A stretch of 41,093 nt of DNA from Deltaproteobacteria bacterium (GTDB lineage Bacteria > Desulfobacterota > RBG-13-43-22). The first letter of the stretch is position 1. Each line of letters starts with the position of its first letter. Location: positions 1-41,093 of the forward strand of contig JACRCK010000197.1 in the NCBI GenBank assembly GCA_016219065.1, read 5' to 3'. Both the position numbers and the translations under genes were made by a program. Of this stretch, positions 7,401 through 15,934 are shown piece by piece. The notes beneath the pieces are model-generated. The model searched no databases. It was not told where the DNA came from and saw only the letters and a list, made by a program, of their open reading frames with translations.

Positions 7401-10189
7401 GCTGTTCGGGACGGCTCCCGGGTCCCGGCTTGGATGCCGGCCAGGAGCCCGGAAGGATAAAGGGGGATCCGGGAAGCCGCGGTCTGAACCTCGCCGTTGG
7501 GATCCCGGAATTCGAGTTCGATCCCCAGGTCCTGGGGGGAGGTGACGGCCGGGATTTCAGACAGTTTCACCCGGGCCCCGCCCTCATTATCCAGGGTCTT
7601 CTCCAGGGTCGATAGTACTTTCCGCTTTTCTCCGGAACGGCGGCCTTCTGCTCCTGCTTCCCCTTCCTCTTCCAGTTCTCCCGAAGTGAAGGTTTCCAGG
7701 CCGGCTTTAACCCCGCCGTTCGCGAATTCGATCTCCTCATAATCCGGAAAGAATACCGTCCGGGGTTGCAGGTCCGTCCGGATCGTTACCGGCAAACGGG
7801 CGGCCCCGCCGCCGGAAAGATGGCTCACCGCCAGATCGACTTCGATTTCCGCAGCCTGGATAACCGGTTCCCGGGGTCCCTGAATGACCGCCTTCATCAA
7901 GGGAACACGGAATTCCTCGACCCGGAAAGAACCGCTCCGGAGGCGGCGGCCCGACCCGGGCCGGGAGGGATCGGTGGCGGCGGCCAGGAAGACTTCGTAC
8001 GTGCCCAACTTGGCCTGCTGGGGAATCTTGAAGACGCACTCGGAGGTCCCGTTGGCCCGCCACTTCAAGGGCAACGTATAGGCTTGGTGGCCGCCCAGGT
8101 GTTCCAGGATCACTTCCTTCCATTTCCCGGTATCGGCCGCAAGGGCAAGACCCCGAGGGGTGCGGCTGCGGATCAAGTGCTTCATGTGGACCTGATCCCC
8201 GGCCCGTAAAAGGGTCCGGTCGAAAACCGTGTGGGCCAGCAGCTTCCGGTCTTCGCCGCTGTGATCGCTGGGAAGATTGAAGCGCCAGGGTTCGATGCCC
8301 TGGTTCCAACTGGAATGGGTCAGGGTGAGGTCCCCGCCGGCCCGGGCAAACACGAAAAGTCCGCTCCGGATCCCCGACAAGGCCGGGGTGTATTCCTCCA
8401 GTTCCTGCTTGTCGGGGCAGCGCCGCAGGCTCTCCTCCGTGGGCAGGGCGGTCCGGACGTAAGCCAGACCGTTTTCATCGGTCTTTCCCTGCCAGAGGCT
8501 CCGTCCCGTGCAATCCCGGATGGTTACGGCAGCCTCTTTCACCGGTTGCCCTTGGTCCAGCGTGGTCACCCAGACCAAAGAAGAGGCCCCGCCCCACTTG
8601 AAATGGGCGGCCAGGTTGGTGACCAGGACCCCGGCCGGCACGTACAGGGGCGCGGGTTTGGCCAGCAGGCGGGAGCCTAAAATCTCGCTTTCCAGTTCCA
8701 GGGCATAAAACCCGGGCTCCTGGAAGGGGATCCCGATCACCTCAAATTCCCGGGGGCTTTCGGTCTTGGGAATGGTCAGCCGGGTAAAGTGGTCCCGGCC
8801 TTTAAAGACGGAGTTTTTTCTTTTGGCGGTCCGCAGGATATTCAACCAGTCGATGATCTTGCGTTCGTCCTGAACCCCCAACTGCTGGACCTTCCCCGTA
8901 ATCGGCCCAGCCCCGTCCCGGGCCGCTGCCGCCGCTGCATCGGTAGGGGCCGGCCTCTCCACGCCTTCTTTCCGGACGGCCGGATCGGTTCCCTTTTCAG
9001 TCCAGGCGCCCTCGGGGGCCCCCGGTTTCCGGTCCGGGCCGGTCATCCAGGCCTTGATTTCCGCCTCCAGGTTCCTGACGGTTAGGGGCAGCAGGCCTCC
9101 GGCGGCGGCTTCGACGATCCCGAAGCGGGAAGGGAACTTGGCCAGGGCCGGATAGAGGTCGGTTTTGACGGTCAACGGGAATTGCCGGCGGTTGGCCAGG
9201 GTCCGGCCTGAATCGTCTTTCAGGTCATTGGGCAGATGGAGGGTGAGGGACTGATTTTCCGGAAAGGGACCGGCAAAGACGACCCGCTCCACAAACGATC
9301 CTGGCCGCCCTTCCGCCTGCGCCTGCCAGATCTTTCCGGTGGGGCTCTTCAGCGTAATCCGAGCGGCGGCCTCCCAAGCCACCGGGGCCGTAAAGAACAG
9401 TTTCAGGGGCAGCAGGGGAATGAACCCCGCTTTGGGCTTCTCCTTGCTGCCGGTTAATTTAGCCGCAAAAGACGGCCGGGTCTTAAAAGCGATCACCTGG
9501 TCGGCGGTAGTGGCGATACCGCCGACCGACCGGATCCCCCGTCCCCAGACGATCTTGACCCGGGCTTCCGGTGGAAAAGTCTGCCGGCATTGGCCGACCA
9601 GGGTGGCAACCCCTTCTTCTTTGTATTTTAATTCCTTAAACAGTTTTTCCCTTTCCGGCCCCCGGATAATCCGCAGGCCCACGCGCTCCGGGATCCCCTC
9701 GACGGCGCAATAGGCCTGTTGCAACACCGAGGCCTCTTCCGGTTCGGCGTCCAGGGACAGGATAAACACCTGTCTTTCATCGATCCGCCCCGCGCCCTCC
9801 TCCGGCCGGGAACCCCGGATCGACGGTCCGCCCGTGTTGAAGGAAAACCGCTGCGGACCTTCCAGAACGGTACCGGCCAGGCTCTTCCAGTTCGGCTTTA
9901 TTTGAAAGTGGCAGACCAGGCCGGCGGGCAGGTCGGCTTCGAAGTCATAAACCCAGTTCCGGTCGTCCATCCACCGGCCGCGCCCTTTGGCGGCGCAATC
10001 GACAATAAAGGGATCCTCCAGAAAAGGATCGCCGAAGGCGGCCAGGGGTTCGGAAAACCGCGCCGTTACCTGCCGCACGTCCTTGACCGTTCCCTGGGGG
10101 GAAAAGAGCGTGACCCGGGCCGGGTGGCCCGGGGAAGCCCAAAGAAAACAAACCGCCAGTCCGACCAGAAGGATCAACCGTCTTTTCAT
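4406..10189 (-). CDS. yfhM: bacterial alpha-2-macroglobulin, thioester type
   Basis: 1927 residues, in the size range of the large bacterial alpha-2-macroglobulins (periplasmic protease traps). An N-terminal hydrophobic segment (MKRRLILLVGLAVCFLW) is a signal sequence. The Cys in LAVC sits in a poor lipobox (Val before Cys), so lipoprotein status is uncertain. Several macroglobulin-type beta domains follow, with a bait-like variable region. The thioester motif CLEQ is intact at Cys1475-Gln1478 within PYSCLEQRVSKAL, so covalent capture of proteases is predicted. A helical thioester domain and a C-terminal receptor-like domain follow. The ATG at 10189 is preferred because GGGCGAGG sits 5 bases upstream; an in-frame GTG at 10195 would overlap that site. 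It is upstream of pbpC on the same strand. Confidence 0.93.
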   Translation of the reverse strand: MKRRLILLVGLAVCFLWASPGHPARVTLFSPQGTVKDVRQVTARFSEPLAAFGDPFLEDPFIVDCAAKGRGRWMDDRNWVYDFEADLPAGLVCHFQIKPNWKSLAGTVLEGPQRFSFNTGGPSIRGSRPEEGAGRIDERQVFILSLDAEPEEASVLQQAYCAVEGIPERVGLRIIRGPEREKLFKELKYKEEGVATLVGQCRQTFPPEARVKIVWGRGIRSVGGIATTADQVIAFKTRPSFAAKLTGSKEKPKAGFIPLLPLKLFFTAPVAWEAAARITLKSPTGKIWQAQAEGRPGSFVERVVFAGPFPENQSLTLHLPNDLKDDSGRTLANRRQFPLTVKTDLYPALAKFPSRFGIVEAAAGGLLPLTVRNLEAEIKAWMTGPDRKPGAPEGAWTEKGTDPAVRKEGVERPAPTDAAAAAARDGAGPITGKVQQLGVQDERKIIDWLNILRTAKRKNSVFKGRDHFTRLTIPKTESPREFEVIGIPFQEPGFYALELESEILGSRLLAKPAPLYVPAGVLVTNLAAHFKWGGASSLVWVTTLDQGQPVKEAAVTIRDCTGRSLWQGKTDENGLAYVRTALPTEESLRRCPDKQELEEYTPALSGIRSGLFVFARAGGDLTLTHSSWNQGIEPWRFNLPSDHSGEDRKLLAHTVFDRTLLRAGDQVHMKHLIRSRTPRGLALAADTGKWKEVILEHLGGHQAYTLPLKWRANGTSECVFKIPQQAKLGTYEVFLAAATDPSRPGSGRRLRSGSFRVEEFRVPLMKAVIQGPREPVIQAAEIEVDLAVSHLSGGGAARLPVTIRTDLQPRTVFFPDYEEIEFANGGVKAGLETFTSGELEEEGEAGAEGRRSGEKRKVLSTLEKTLDNEGGARVKLSEIPAVTSPQDLGIELEFRDPNGEVQTAASRIPLYPSGLLAGIQAGTREPSRTALSYQVVILDLNGRPRPGTLVQTRLFERKFFSHRKRLAGGFYAYENLSEIVEAGAHCGGRTDERGVLYCEGPSAVAGSLLIQAEAADEKGRPSLAHWTAWIPGEEDAWFEAHNDDRIDLIPEKRQWEPGEKARFQVRLPFREATALITVEREGVLEAMVKKITRADPLVEIPVQEHYAPNVFVSALTVRGRIPETRPTATFDPGKPAYKLGLTEIRVGWRAHELRVEVRPEQATYKVRETAVARIKVQTASGAAPPRGSEAAVAVVDEGLLELKPNESWKLLEAMMKRAGCEVQTATAQMMVVGKRHFGRKARPQGGGGGRQFTRELFDTLLFWKGSVPLDENGEAIIRFPLNDSLTSFRIVAVVNSGEGLFGTGETAIRTTQDLMVLSGIPPLVREGDRFQAGFTLRNASSREMKVEAGLVVNAGKKREERQPVLETIPAGEARDTGWEMTAPLGLEKLEYEVWVREAAGQARDRIKVSQKVIPAVPVRTFQATLRRLEAPVRLELERPAGALPGRGGVRLMLRPKIAEGLGGVVEYFKRYPYSCLEQRVSKALVLGEPALWKSILEDLPAYLDEKGLAKYFPEMRQGSEIMTAYLLAISQEAGKEIPEPLKTSLLQGLKEFVEGRVIRQALPPAADLPLRKLTALEALSRYGQADPKTLGTLVIEPPRWPTSSVLDWMNILQRLPAVPDRSKKLKEAETVLRSRLNLQGTMLALATEKTDNLWWLMATPDTNAVRVLLTTLPLEGWQEDHPRLARGLLERMRRGHWDATLANAWGLQALEKFGARYEQVPVTGSTEAVIGRKTEAQDWAGKPAGREWLFPWPSGKETLELTHRGGGSPWATVQSLAAVPLTQPLSSGYGIRKTITPVEQKVKGVWSRGDVLRVRLDLEAQADRTWVVVNDPIPAGSRILGGGLAGDSNLLAEDEDRRGGAWETYRERSFEALRVYYQYVPKGKWSLEYTLRLNNEGAFYLPETRVEALYSPEMFGELPNPKMEVRK

Positions 10190-10274
10190 GGACACCTCGC
10201 CCTGTTTAATTTTTTATGGGGATGACGGGCTGATTCTAATCGGAAAATCGGGCCGGGTCCAAGAAAAATCCGTG

Positions 10275-10335
10275 TTGACAAATTTTTCGGGAAAATGGTA
10301 AAAGTTCACTATGCTATATTATATTTTGTATATAG
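10275..10335 (+). promoter_or_regulatory. promoter and palindromic operator upstream of the IclR gene
   Basis: A perfect -35 TTGACA (10275-10280) is followed by a weak -10 candidate TAAAAG (10299-10304). Just downstream is an AT-rich inverted repeat, CTATAT (10314-10319) and ATATAG (10330-10335), ending 7 bases before the start codon. IclR-family regulators commonly bind palindromes at their own promoters, so autoregulation is a reasonable inference. Confidence 0.4.
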
Positions 10336-10342
10336 AACTTCC

Positions 10343-11122
10343 ATGAAAACCGGATACAGCACGAATGTTCCGGCCGTGGAACAGGCCGCCCGCCTGCTTC
10401 TGGCTTTGTCCCGCCAGGTCCCGGCTAAAATGAACCTTACCGACCTCTGCCGGAAAGTGGGCATTCACAAAAGCAAGGGCTACGCCGTCCTGAACACTTT
10501 GCAGGCCTTTGGTTTCATCCAGCGGGACGGGGACGGGAAGCGTTACGGACTCGGGCCCGGCCTGATCGCGCTGGGGCGTAGCGCTCTGGACAATCTGAAT
10601 TTCAAGGAAGTGGTCGATCCCTTCCTGGCCGGACTCGCCCAGGAAACCGGCAGCCCGGCCTTTTTCGGAGTGCTGGCCGACCAACAGGTTTTTGTCATTG
10701 CTAAAAACGAGGGAGACGGCCGGTTCGGCCTGACCATCCGCCTGGGTCAGCGCTACCCCGTAAGCCACGGGGCTCACGGCAAGGCCATCGCGGCCTTTCT
10801 CCCGGAAGCCGAACGAAAGACCCTGCTGGATCAGGAGAAACTTTTTTTTCACGGGGATCCAGCGCGACTGGACCGGCGCCGGCTCGAGCGGGAACTGTCC
10901 CGCTGCCGCCGGGAGGGCTATGCCGAAGACCCCGGTGACATGCATCCTCAAATCCAGGCCCTGGCGGCGCCTGTTTTCAGCTCTGGTGGCCGACTGACCG
11001 GGGTGTTGTTTGTAACCGGCCTGATTCCCAAAAACCGGATGAAGCCCTTCGGCCGGAAGGTTGCGGAAAACGCGCGGGCCGTGAGCCGTCTGCTGGGGGC
11101 GGAGGTGGAGGAAGCGTCCTGA
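10343..11122 (+). CDS. IclR-family transcriptional regulator
   Basis: 259 residues from ATG 10343. The N-terminal winged helix-turn-helix (about residues 10-70) contains TDLCRKVGIHKSKGYAVLNTL as its helix-turn-helix and the following wing (GKRYGLGPGL). The C-terminal effector-binding domain (about 80-255) shows the family pattern, including VSHGAHGKAIAAFLP. IclR proteins control catabolic genes in response to small aromatic or carboxylic ligands. The gene is co-directional with the molybdopterin oxidoreductase, ferredoxin-like and acyl-CoA synthetase genes that follow, and is likely their local regulator. An earlier in-frame start at 10295 is rejected because it lies within the promoter region and gives an untypical N-terminus. 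The ligand is unknown. Confidence 0.9.
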   Translation: MKTGYSTNVPAVEQAARLLLALSRQVPAKMNLTDLCRKVGIHKSKGYAVLNTLQAFGFIQRDGDGKRYGLGPGLIALGRSALDNLNFKEVVDPFLAGLAQETGSPAFFGVLADQQVFVIAKNEGDGRFGLTIRLGQRYPVSHGAHGKAIAAFLPEAERKTLLDQEKLFFHGDPARLDRRRLERELSRCRREGYAEDPGDMHPQIQALAAPVFSSGGRLTGVLFVTGLIPKNRMKPFGRKVAENARAVSRLLGAEVEEAS

Positions 11123-11235
11123 AAAGTAAAGGACGGTGCTGGTTGCCGGCTTAGGACTGAGCGGTTGTCCGCCGACCTAGGGGAACGGTTTTTCCCGGAA
11201 GAGGTTGTCCGGGTAAAAATGGAATTTCCGTCTTC

Positions 11236-11259
11236 GTCTGCGTGGGTCCGCGGCTAAAA
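11236..11259. repeat. 'TCTGCGTGGGTCCGCGGCTAAAA' repeat, inverted relative to 14221
   Basis: This 24-base segment matches the reverse complement of 14221-14244 at 21 of 24 positions. The two copies flank the molybdopterin oxidoreductase and FeS genes in opposite orientation. A related sequence forms the end of aroC at 29078-29098. Confidence 0.5.
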
Positions 11260-11274
11260 AAGAAAGGAAATCAC

Positions 11275-13425
11275 ATGGAATACAGCTTTTCCAACGCGGC
11301 CCGGGAAATGGCGGTCTACGGCTTTGATCGGGTCGTCAAAAGCCACTGCCGGAATTGCCACGGCGGCTGCGGGGTCCTGGTCTACGTCCAGGGCGGGCGC
11401 ATCGCCAAGATCGCCGGGGACCCGGACTGCCCCATCAACCACGGCACCCTCTGCAGCAAAGGGCTGGCCTCGACCCAACTGGTTTATCACCCGGACCGGC
11501 TCACCTATCCGGTCAAGAGGCTGGGGCCCAAGGGCAGCGGCCGCTGGGAGCGTATCTCCTGGGACGAAGCCCTGGACACGATCGCCGGGCGGATCCTCGG
11601 GTACAAGGAACATTTCGGCGCCGAGTCGGTCGTCTTCGGGTACGGAACCGGTCGGGAAAACGAGGCGGCCATCTACCGGATCGCCAATCTGCTCGGCTCC
11701 CCCAACGTGCTGACGGCCGGCCACTTCTGCTACGGACCCCGGATCGCCACCTCCATCCTCACCTGCGGGACCAACCCCATCGTCGATTACGAAAACCGCC
11801 CCCAATGCCTGCTGGTCTGGGGCAACAACGTGGTGATCAGCAACCCGGACTGCTACAAAGGGGAACCCTTTTCCGTGGCCGTCGAGGCCGGGGCCAGACT
11901 GATCGTGGTCGATCCCCGTCTGACCCGGGCCGCCGCCCGGGCCGACGTCTGGCTGCCTCTGCGGCCGGGCACGGATACGGCCCTGGCCCTGGGTCTGGCC
12001 TGGGTCATCATCCACGAAAATTTGTACGACCGGGAGTTCGTGGAACAGTATACCCATGGCTGGGAGGAATTCGTGCAGCGGGTCAACGAATACCCGCCGG
12101 ACCGAGTGGAGCGGATCACCTGGGTCCCGGCGGAAAAAATCCGGGAGGCGGCCCGGCTCTTTGCCCGAACCAAGCCGGCGGCCATCCAGTGGGGGGTGGC
12201 CATCGAACAGCAGAATACCTGCGCCGACAACGACCGGATCCTGATGTGTCTCATGGGCCTCACCGGAAACATCGACGTCCCCGGCGGCCAGGTCCTCTTC
12301 CGGACCCCGCCCATCGTCAACGTGGGGAAATTCGGGGCCCACGCCCTGCTGACCAAGGAACAGGCCGCCAAGCGTCTGGGCGGAGAGCGCTTTCCGCTGG
12401 CCGGCCGCTTCGCCATCATCCAGCCCAAGGCGGTCTGGGACGCCATCCTGGAAGAGCAGCCTTACCCGGTCAAGATGCTTTTTTTTATCAGCTCCAACCC
12501 CCTCATCACCCGGGCCAATGCCCGGGAAGTCCACCGGGCCCTGGAAAAGGTCGATTTCATGGCCGTGGCCGATTTCTTTATGACCCCCACGGCCGAGCTG
12601 GCCGACATCGTCCTCCCCGCCGCCACCTGGCTGGAGATGGATTACATCGGCGACTTCTGGAAGCGCCACGGGCGCCTGCTTCCCCGGCGCAAGGTGGTCC
12701 AGATCGGGGAGTGCCGCTCCGATCACGAGATGCTCAACGACCTGGCCCACCGCATCGGCCAGGGGGAATACTGGTGGGACACCTTCGAGGGAGGCCTGGA
12801 CTATATCCTGAAGCCCCTGGGCCTCACCTGGCAGGAATTTAAAAAGATGGACTGCCTCCGCGGGGAAGTGCGCTACCAAAAATACAAACAGGGGGGTTTT
12901 TCCACGCCCACGGGCAAGTTCGAGCTTTACTGCACCTCCCTGGAGCGGATGGGCTGCGATCCCCTGCCCCGGTTCCGGGAACCGCCTGAAAGTCCGGTCA
13001 GCACGCCGGACCTCTACCGGGATTACCCTTACATCCTGATCACCGGGGCCCGACAGCCGGGTTTCTTCCATACCGAAAATCGGCAGGTCCCCTGGCTGCG
13101 GGAGTTGCACCGGGACCCGCAGGTGGAGATCCACCCAGAGGCCGCGGCCCGGGAAGGCATCCAAGAAGGAGACTGGGTGATCATCGAATCCCCCCGGGGC
13201 AAGGTTCGGCAGCGGGCCAGGCTCTTTGCCGGGATGGACCCCCGGATCGTGGCCGCCCAGCACGGCTGGTGGTTTCCGGAAAAAGAGGATCCCGGCCACG
13301 GCTGGGATGAAGCCAATATCAACATCCTGACCGACAACGCCTACGAATCCATGGACCCGGCCATGGGGGCCACCAGCATCCGGACGCTGCTGTGTAAAAT
13401 CTATCCGGAAAAACAGCACCTTTAA
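11275..13425 (+). CDS. molybdopterin (Mo or W) oxidoreductase, catalytic subunit
   Basis: 716 residues, DMSO-reductase family. The N-terminal [4Fe-4S] site is Cys25-x2-Cys28-x3-Cys32 and Cys60 (in LCSKG). Cys152 in GHFCYGPR is the best candidate for the metal ligand. The middle part carries the usual bis-MGD binding blocks (LLVWGNN, VVDPRLT) and the C-terminus a dinucleotide-binding domain (HPEAAAREGIQEGDWV). There is no twin-arginine signal, so the enzyme is predicted to be cytoplasmic. The start at 11275 follows GAAAGGAAA; an in-frame GTG at 11242 has no such site. The next gene encodes a four-cluster FeS subunit and then an acyl-CoA synthetase. A hydroxylase or dehydrogenase acting before CoA activation is plausible. 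The substrate cannot be inferred; acetylene hydratase-like or transhydroxylase-like chemistry is not excluded. Confidence 0.88.
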   Translation: MEYSFSNAAREMAVYGFDRVVKSHCRNCHGGCGVLVYVQGGRIAKIAGDPDCPINHGTLCSKGLASTQLVYHPDRLTYPVKRLGPKGSGRWERISWDEALDTIAGRILGYKEHFGAESVVFGYGTGRENEAAIYRIANLLGSPNVLTAGHFCYGPRIATSILTCGTNPIVDYENRPQCLLVWGNNVVISNPDCYKGEPFSVAVEAGARLIVVDPRLTRAAARADVWLPLRPGTDTALALGLAWVIIHENLYDREFVEQYTHGWEEFVQRVNEYPPDRVERITWVPAEKIREAARLFARTKPAAIQWGVAIEQQNTCADNDRILMCLMGLTGNIDVPGGQVLFRTPPIVNVGKFGAHALLTKEQAAKRLGGERFPLAGRFAIIQPKAVWDAILEEQPYPVKMLFFISSNPLITRANAREVHRALEKVDFMAVADFFMTPTAELADIVLPAATWLEMDYIGDFWKRHGRLLPRRKVVQIGECRSDHEMLNDLAHRIGQGEYWWDTFEGGLDYILKPLGLTWQEFKKMDCLRGEVRYQKYKQGGFSTPTGKFELYCTSLERMGCDPLPRFREPPESPVSTPDLYRDYPYILITGARQPGFFHTENRQVPWLRELHRDPQVEIHPEAAAREGIQEGDWVIIESPRGKVRQRARLFAGMDPRIVAAQHGWWFPEKEDPGHGWDEANINILTDNAYESMDPAMGATSIRTLLCKIYPEKQHL

Positions 13426-13515
13426 ACATGACGGCGTACCGTGAAAATTTTTCCTTAGCCCTCAGGCTCGGGTGATAACCAGAAAAGCATGAAAATACGA
13501 GTACTTATTAGGCAG

Positions 13516-13606
13516 GTCATTGCGAGCAGAGCGAAGCAATCCCTCGGATAAGCTTCGTGGAAACTCCGAGCTGCGATAGGGATTGCTTCGCTTCGCTCGC
13601 AATGAC
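13516..13606. repeat. 'GTCATTGCGAG' palindromic repeat, copy 2
   Basis: Starts GTCATTGCGAGCAGAGCGAAG and ends with the inverted form CTTCGCTCGCAATGAC; the arms pair over about 25 bases. It lies in the 273-base gap between the molybdopterin subunit and its FeS subunit, where it may reduce downstream transcription or protect the upstream mRNA. Confidence 0.75.
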
Positions 13607-13651
13607 AAAAGTCTTTTAACCAGCAACCGGTAGCCATTTTATTTCATATTA

Positions 13652-13671
13652 AATTCGATGTTCGACATTCG
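13652..13671. repeat. 'TTCGATGTTCGACATTCG' family repeat, copy 2
   Basis: A short copy, AATTCGATGTTCGACATTCG, of the repeat family also at 284, 17920, 21878 and 26758. It lies just upstream of the FeS-subunit gene. Confidence 0.5.
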
Positions 13672-13698
13672 TTTTTTTAATCTTAGGAGAGAAATCTT

Positions 13699-14214
13699 AT
13701 GAGCAATTTTCGCATAGCCATCGATCATTCCGCCTGCTGGGGCTGCCGGACCTGCGAAGTGGCCTGCAAGCAGGAGAACCGGGCCCCCGACGGCGTTCGC
13801 CTGATCGCGGTGACCGAAGACGGACCCCGGTTAGCGGAAGGAAAACCCGAATTCAGCTACCGGGTCAACCTCTGCCGCCACTGTGACGACCCGCCCTGTG
13901 TGGAAGCCTGCCCGGTGGAAGTCATTACCCGGCGCGGAGACGGCCTGGTCATCCTGGATACAGGGACCTGCACCGGCTGCTCTCTCTGCGTGGAGGCCTG
14001 TCCCTACCAGGCCATTGACTTCGACGAACGGGAAGGCAAGGCCTACAAGTGCAACCTCTGCGTCCACCGGGTGGATCAGGGCTTGATCCCCGCCTGCGCA
14101 GACAACGTCTGTGAAGGCCACTGTATCTACTTCGGTCCGAAAGACCGGCTGGAACAGATGATGGCGGAAAAGACGTTGCTAAAAGAAAGGCTGACTGCCG
14201 ATCCGCGGCGGTGA
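13699..14214 (+). CDS. 4Fe-4S ferredoxin-like electron-transfer subunit of the molybdopterin enzyme
   Basis: 171 residues with a DmsB/NrfC/PhsB-type arrangement of sixteen cysteines for four [4Fe-4S] clusters. The visible groups are CWGCRTCEVAC (residues ~13-23), CRHCDDPPCVEACP, CTGCSLCVEACP, and CNLC followed by a distal C-x3-C-x3-C group. It has no signal peptide and no membrane segment. It follows the catalytic subunit with only a palindromic repeat between, so the pair should form a soluble two-subunit enzyme. No membrane anchor gene is nearby, implying that electrons go to a soluble carrier. The start has AGGAGAG upstream (13686-13692). Confidence 0.92.
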   Translation: MSNFRIAIDHSACWGCRTCEVACKQENRAPDGVRLIAVTEDGPRLAEGKPEFSYRVNLCRHCDDPPCVEACPVEVITRRGDGLVILDTGTCTGCSLCVEACPYQAIDFDEREGKAYKCNLCVHRVDQGLIPACADNVCEGHCIYFGPKDRLEQMMAEKTLLKERLTADPRR

Positions 14215-14220
14215 GTATTT

Positions 14221-14244
14221 TTTTAGCCGCAGACCCACACGGAC
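14221..14244. repeat. 'TTTTAGCCGCAGACCCACACGGAC' repeat
   Basis: The inverted partner of 11236-11259 (21 of 24 positions match). It lies between the FeS-subunit gene and the acyl-CoA synthetase gene. Confidence 0.5.
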
Positions 14245-14298
14245 CACAGGGGATAGCGCCTGCGGCGAAACTATCAAAAAAATAAATCGGGGTACTTT

Positions 14299-15873
14299 AT
14301 GAGTCATTCTTTCATCCACATCGGCGAGATGCTGGCCCGGAACGGCCGCAGGTTCCCGAATGACGTGGCCCTGGTGGAGCAAAACCCCGCCGAAAACAAG
14401 CGGACGGAAATAACCTGGCAGGAGTTCGATCGGCGGGCCGCCCGCTTTTCCGATTTTCTCCGGCAAAGGGGCATCGGGAAAGGCGATCGCGTCGTCCATC
14501 TCCTGCATAATTCCATAGACTGGCTGATCGCCTATTTCGGCATCATCCGCACCGGAGCCTGGGTCGTTCCCCTTAACTTCCGGTTTACCACGGAGGATAT
14601 CCGCTATTGTACCACTGTGGCGGAACCCAAGGCCGTGCTGTTTGGGGAGGAGTTCAGCGAGCGCCTCGATCCCCTTTGGAGGTCCATAAAAACCGCGGAA
14701 ACTTTTATCGCCGCCGGTGAAGTCATCCCGACCTATGCCGTCTCCTTCGCCGAGGCCCTGCAAAGCGGCTCGCCGGATCCCATCCCTGTGGATATCGGTC
14801 CGGAAGATCCTTGCGGACTGTATTTTACTTCTGGCACGACCGGCCGCCCCAAGCCGATTCTGTTGACCCACCAGAACCTGGCCTGCGCGGCCATCACCGA
14901 GAAGATCCATCACGATCAGATCAAAGACGACAATTTCGTTATCATCCCCCCACTCTACCATACCGGGGCCATGATGCACTGGCTGGGCAGCCTGATCGTG
15001 GGCGGCCGGGCCGTGATCCTGAAAGGGGTTACCCCCCGCTGGATCCTGGAGACCATGAGCCGGGAACAAGGCACGATCCTCTGGCTGCTCGTGCCCTGGG
15101 CCTTGGATATCCTGGTGGAACTGGACAGCGGGAAACTGAAACTAAGCGCTTATGATCTTTCCTCCTGGCGGCTGATGCACATGGGGGCCATGCCCATCCC
15201 GCCTGACCTGATCCGGCGCTGGAAAACCTATTTTCCGGAAATGCAGTACGACACCACCTACGGGTTAAGCGAGGCCACGGGTCCGAATTGCTTTCATCTG
15301 GGCATCGAAAATACCCATAAAGTGGGGGCCATCGGCCGCGCCGGATTCAACTGGGAAATGCGCATCGTCGATGATTACGGGAAAGAAGTCGCTTCCGGGG
15401 AGGTGGGAGAACTCACCGTGCGGGGCGGCGGGGTGATGAAGGAATATTACCGGAACCCCGAAGCCACGGCCCAGACGCTGCGGGACGGCTGGCTCTTCAC
15501 CGGGGACATGGCCCGCCAGGACGAAGACGGCTTCGTCTACCTGGTGGACCGCAAAAAGGATGTCATCATCTGCGGGGGCGAAAACGTCTTTCCCGTGGAG
15601 GTCGAGAACCACCTCCACACCCACCCCCAGGTCAAAGACGCGGCCGTCATCGGCTATCCTGATGAACGGCTGGGTGAAATCGTGGCGGCGGTCATCGAAG
15701 TTATCCCGGGCGGCCGCTTGAGCGAGGAAGAGGTCCGGACCTTTTGTGAGACGCTCCCCCGGTACAAACGCCCACGGAAAGTCTTCTTCAGCGAAATCCC
15801 CCGCAATCCCACAGGAAAAATCCTGAAAACCACCCTCCGGGCCCGGTATATCGGGGATTTAAATGCCGAATAA
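14299..15873 (+). CDS. AMP-forming acyl-CoA synthetase
   Basis: 524 residues, class I adenylate-forming family: a carboxylic acid plus ATP and CoA gives the CoA thioester. Core motifs are in order: the P-loop TSGTTGRPK (about residues 178-186; the next residue is Pro rather than the usual Gly), YGLSEATG (A5), GWLFTGDMARQDEDG (A7), the hinge VDRKKDVIICGGENVFP (A8), and PRNPTGKILK with the catalytic Lys near residue 511 (A10). It is co-directional with and 84 bases behind the FeS subunit, so it probably acts on the product or substrate of the molybdopterin enzyme. Substrate preference (aryl, short or medium chain) cannot be read from the sequence. The ribosome binding site is weak (CGGGGT). Confidence 0.9.
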   Translation: MSHSFIHIGEMLARNGRRFPNDVALVEQNPAENKRTEITWQEFDRRAARFSDFLRQRGIGKGDRVVHLLHNSIDWLIAYFGIIRTGAWVVPLNFRFTTEDIRYCTTVAEPKAVLFGEEFSERLDPLWRSIKTAETFIAAGEVIPTYAVSFAEALQSGSPDPIPVDIGPEDPCGLYFTSGTTGRPKPILLTHQNLACAAITEKIHHDQIKDDNFVIIPPLYHTGAMMHWLGSLIVGGRAVILKGVTPRWILETMSREQGTILWLLVPWALDILVELDSGKLKLSAYDLSSWRLMHMGAMPIPPDLIRRWKTYFPEMQYDTTYGLSEATGPNCFHLGIENTHKVGAIGRAGFNWEMRIVDDYGKEVASGEVGELTVRGGGVMKEYYRNPEATAQTLRDGWLFTGDMARQDEDGFVYLVDRKKDVIICGGENVFPVEVENHLHTHPQVKDAAVIGYPDERLGEIVAAVIEVIPGGRLSEEEVRTFCETLPRYKRPRKVFFSEIPRNPTGKILKTTLRARYIGDLNAE

Positions 15874-15934
15874 AAAATTTGCAGGGCTAATCAGGCTTTT
15901 GGCGAAACCATCCAGTTTACTGAATCGGCTCGAC

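Noticed and set aside
10160-10189. lipoprotein signal (LAVC) on the macroglobulin
   Set aside because: Val before Cys is unfavourable for lipoprotein processing; an ordinary signal peptide is equally likely, so no claim is made.
11254-13419. 721-codon open frame on the minus strand opposite the molybdopterin gene
   Set aside because: It mirrors a GC-rich coding gene, is Gly/Pro/Asp-rich without motifs, and the plus-strand frame has clear cofactor-binding motifs.
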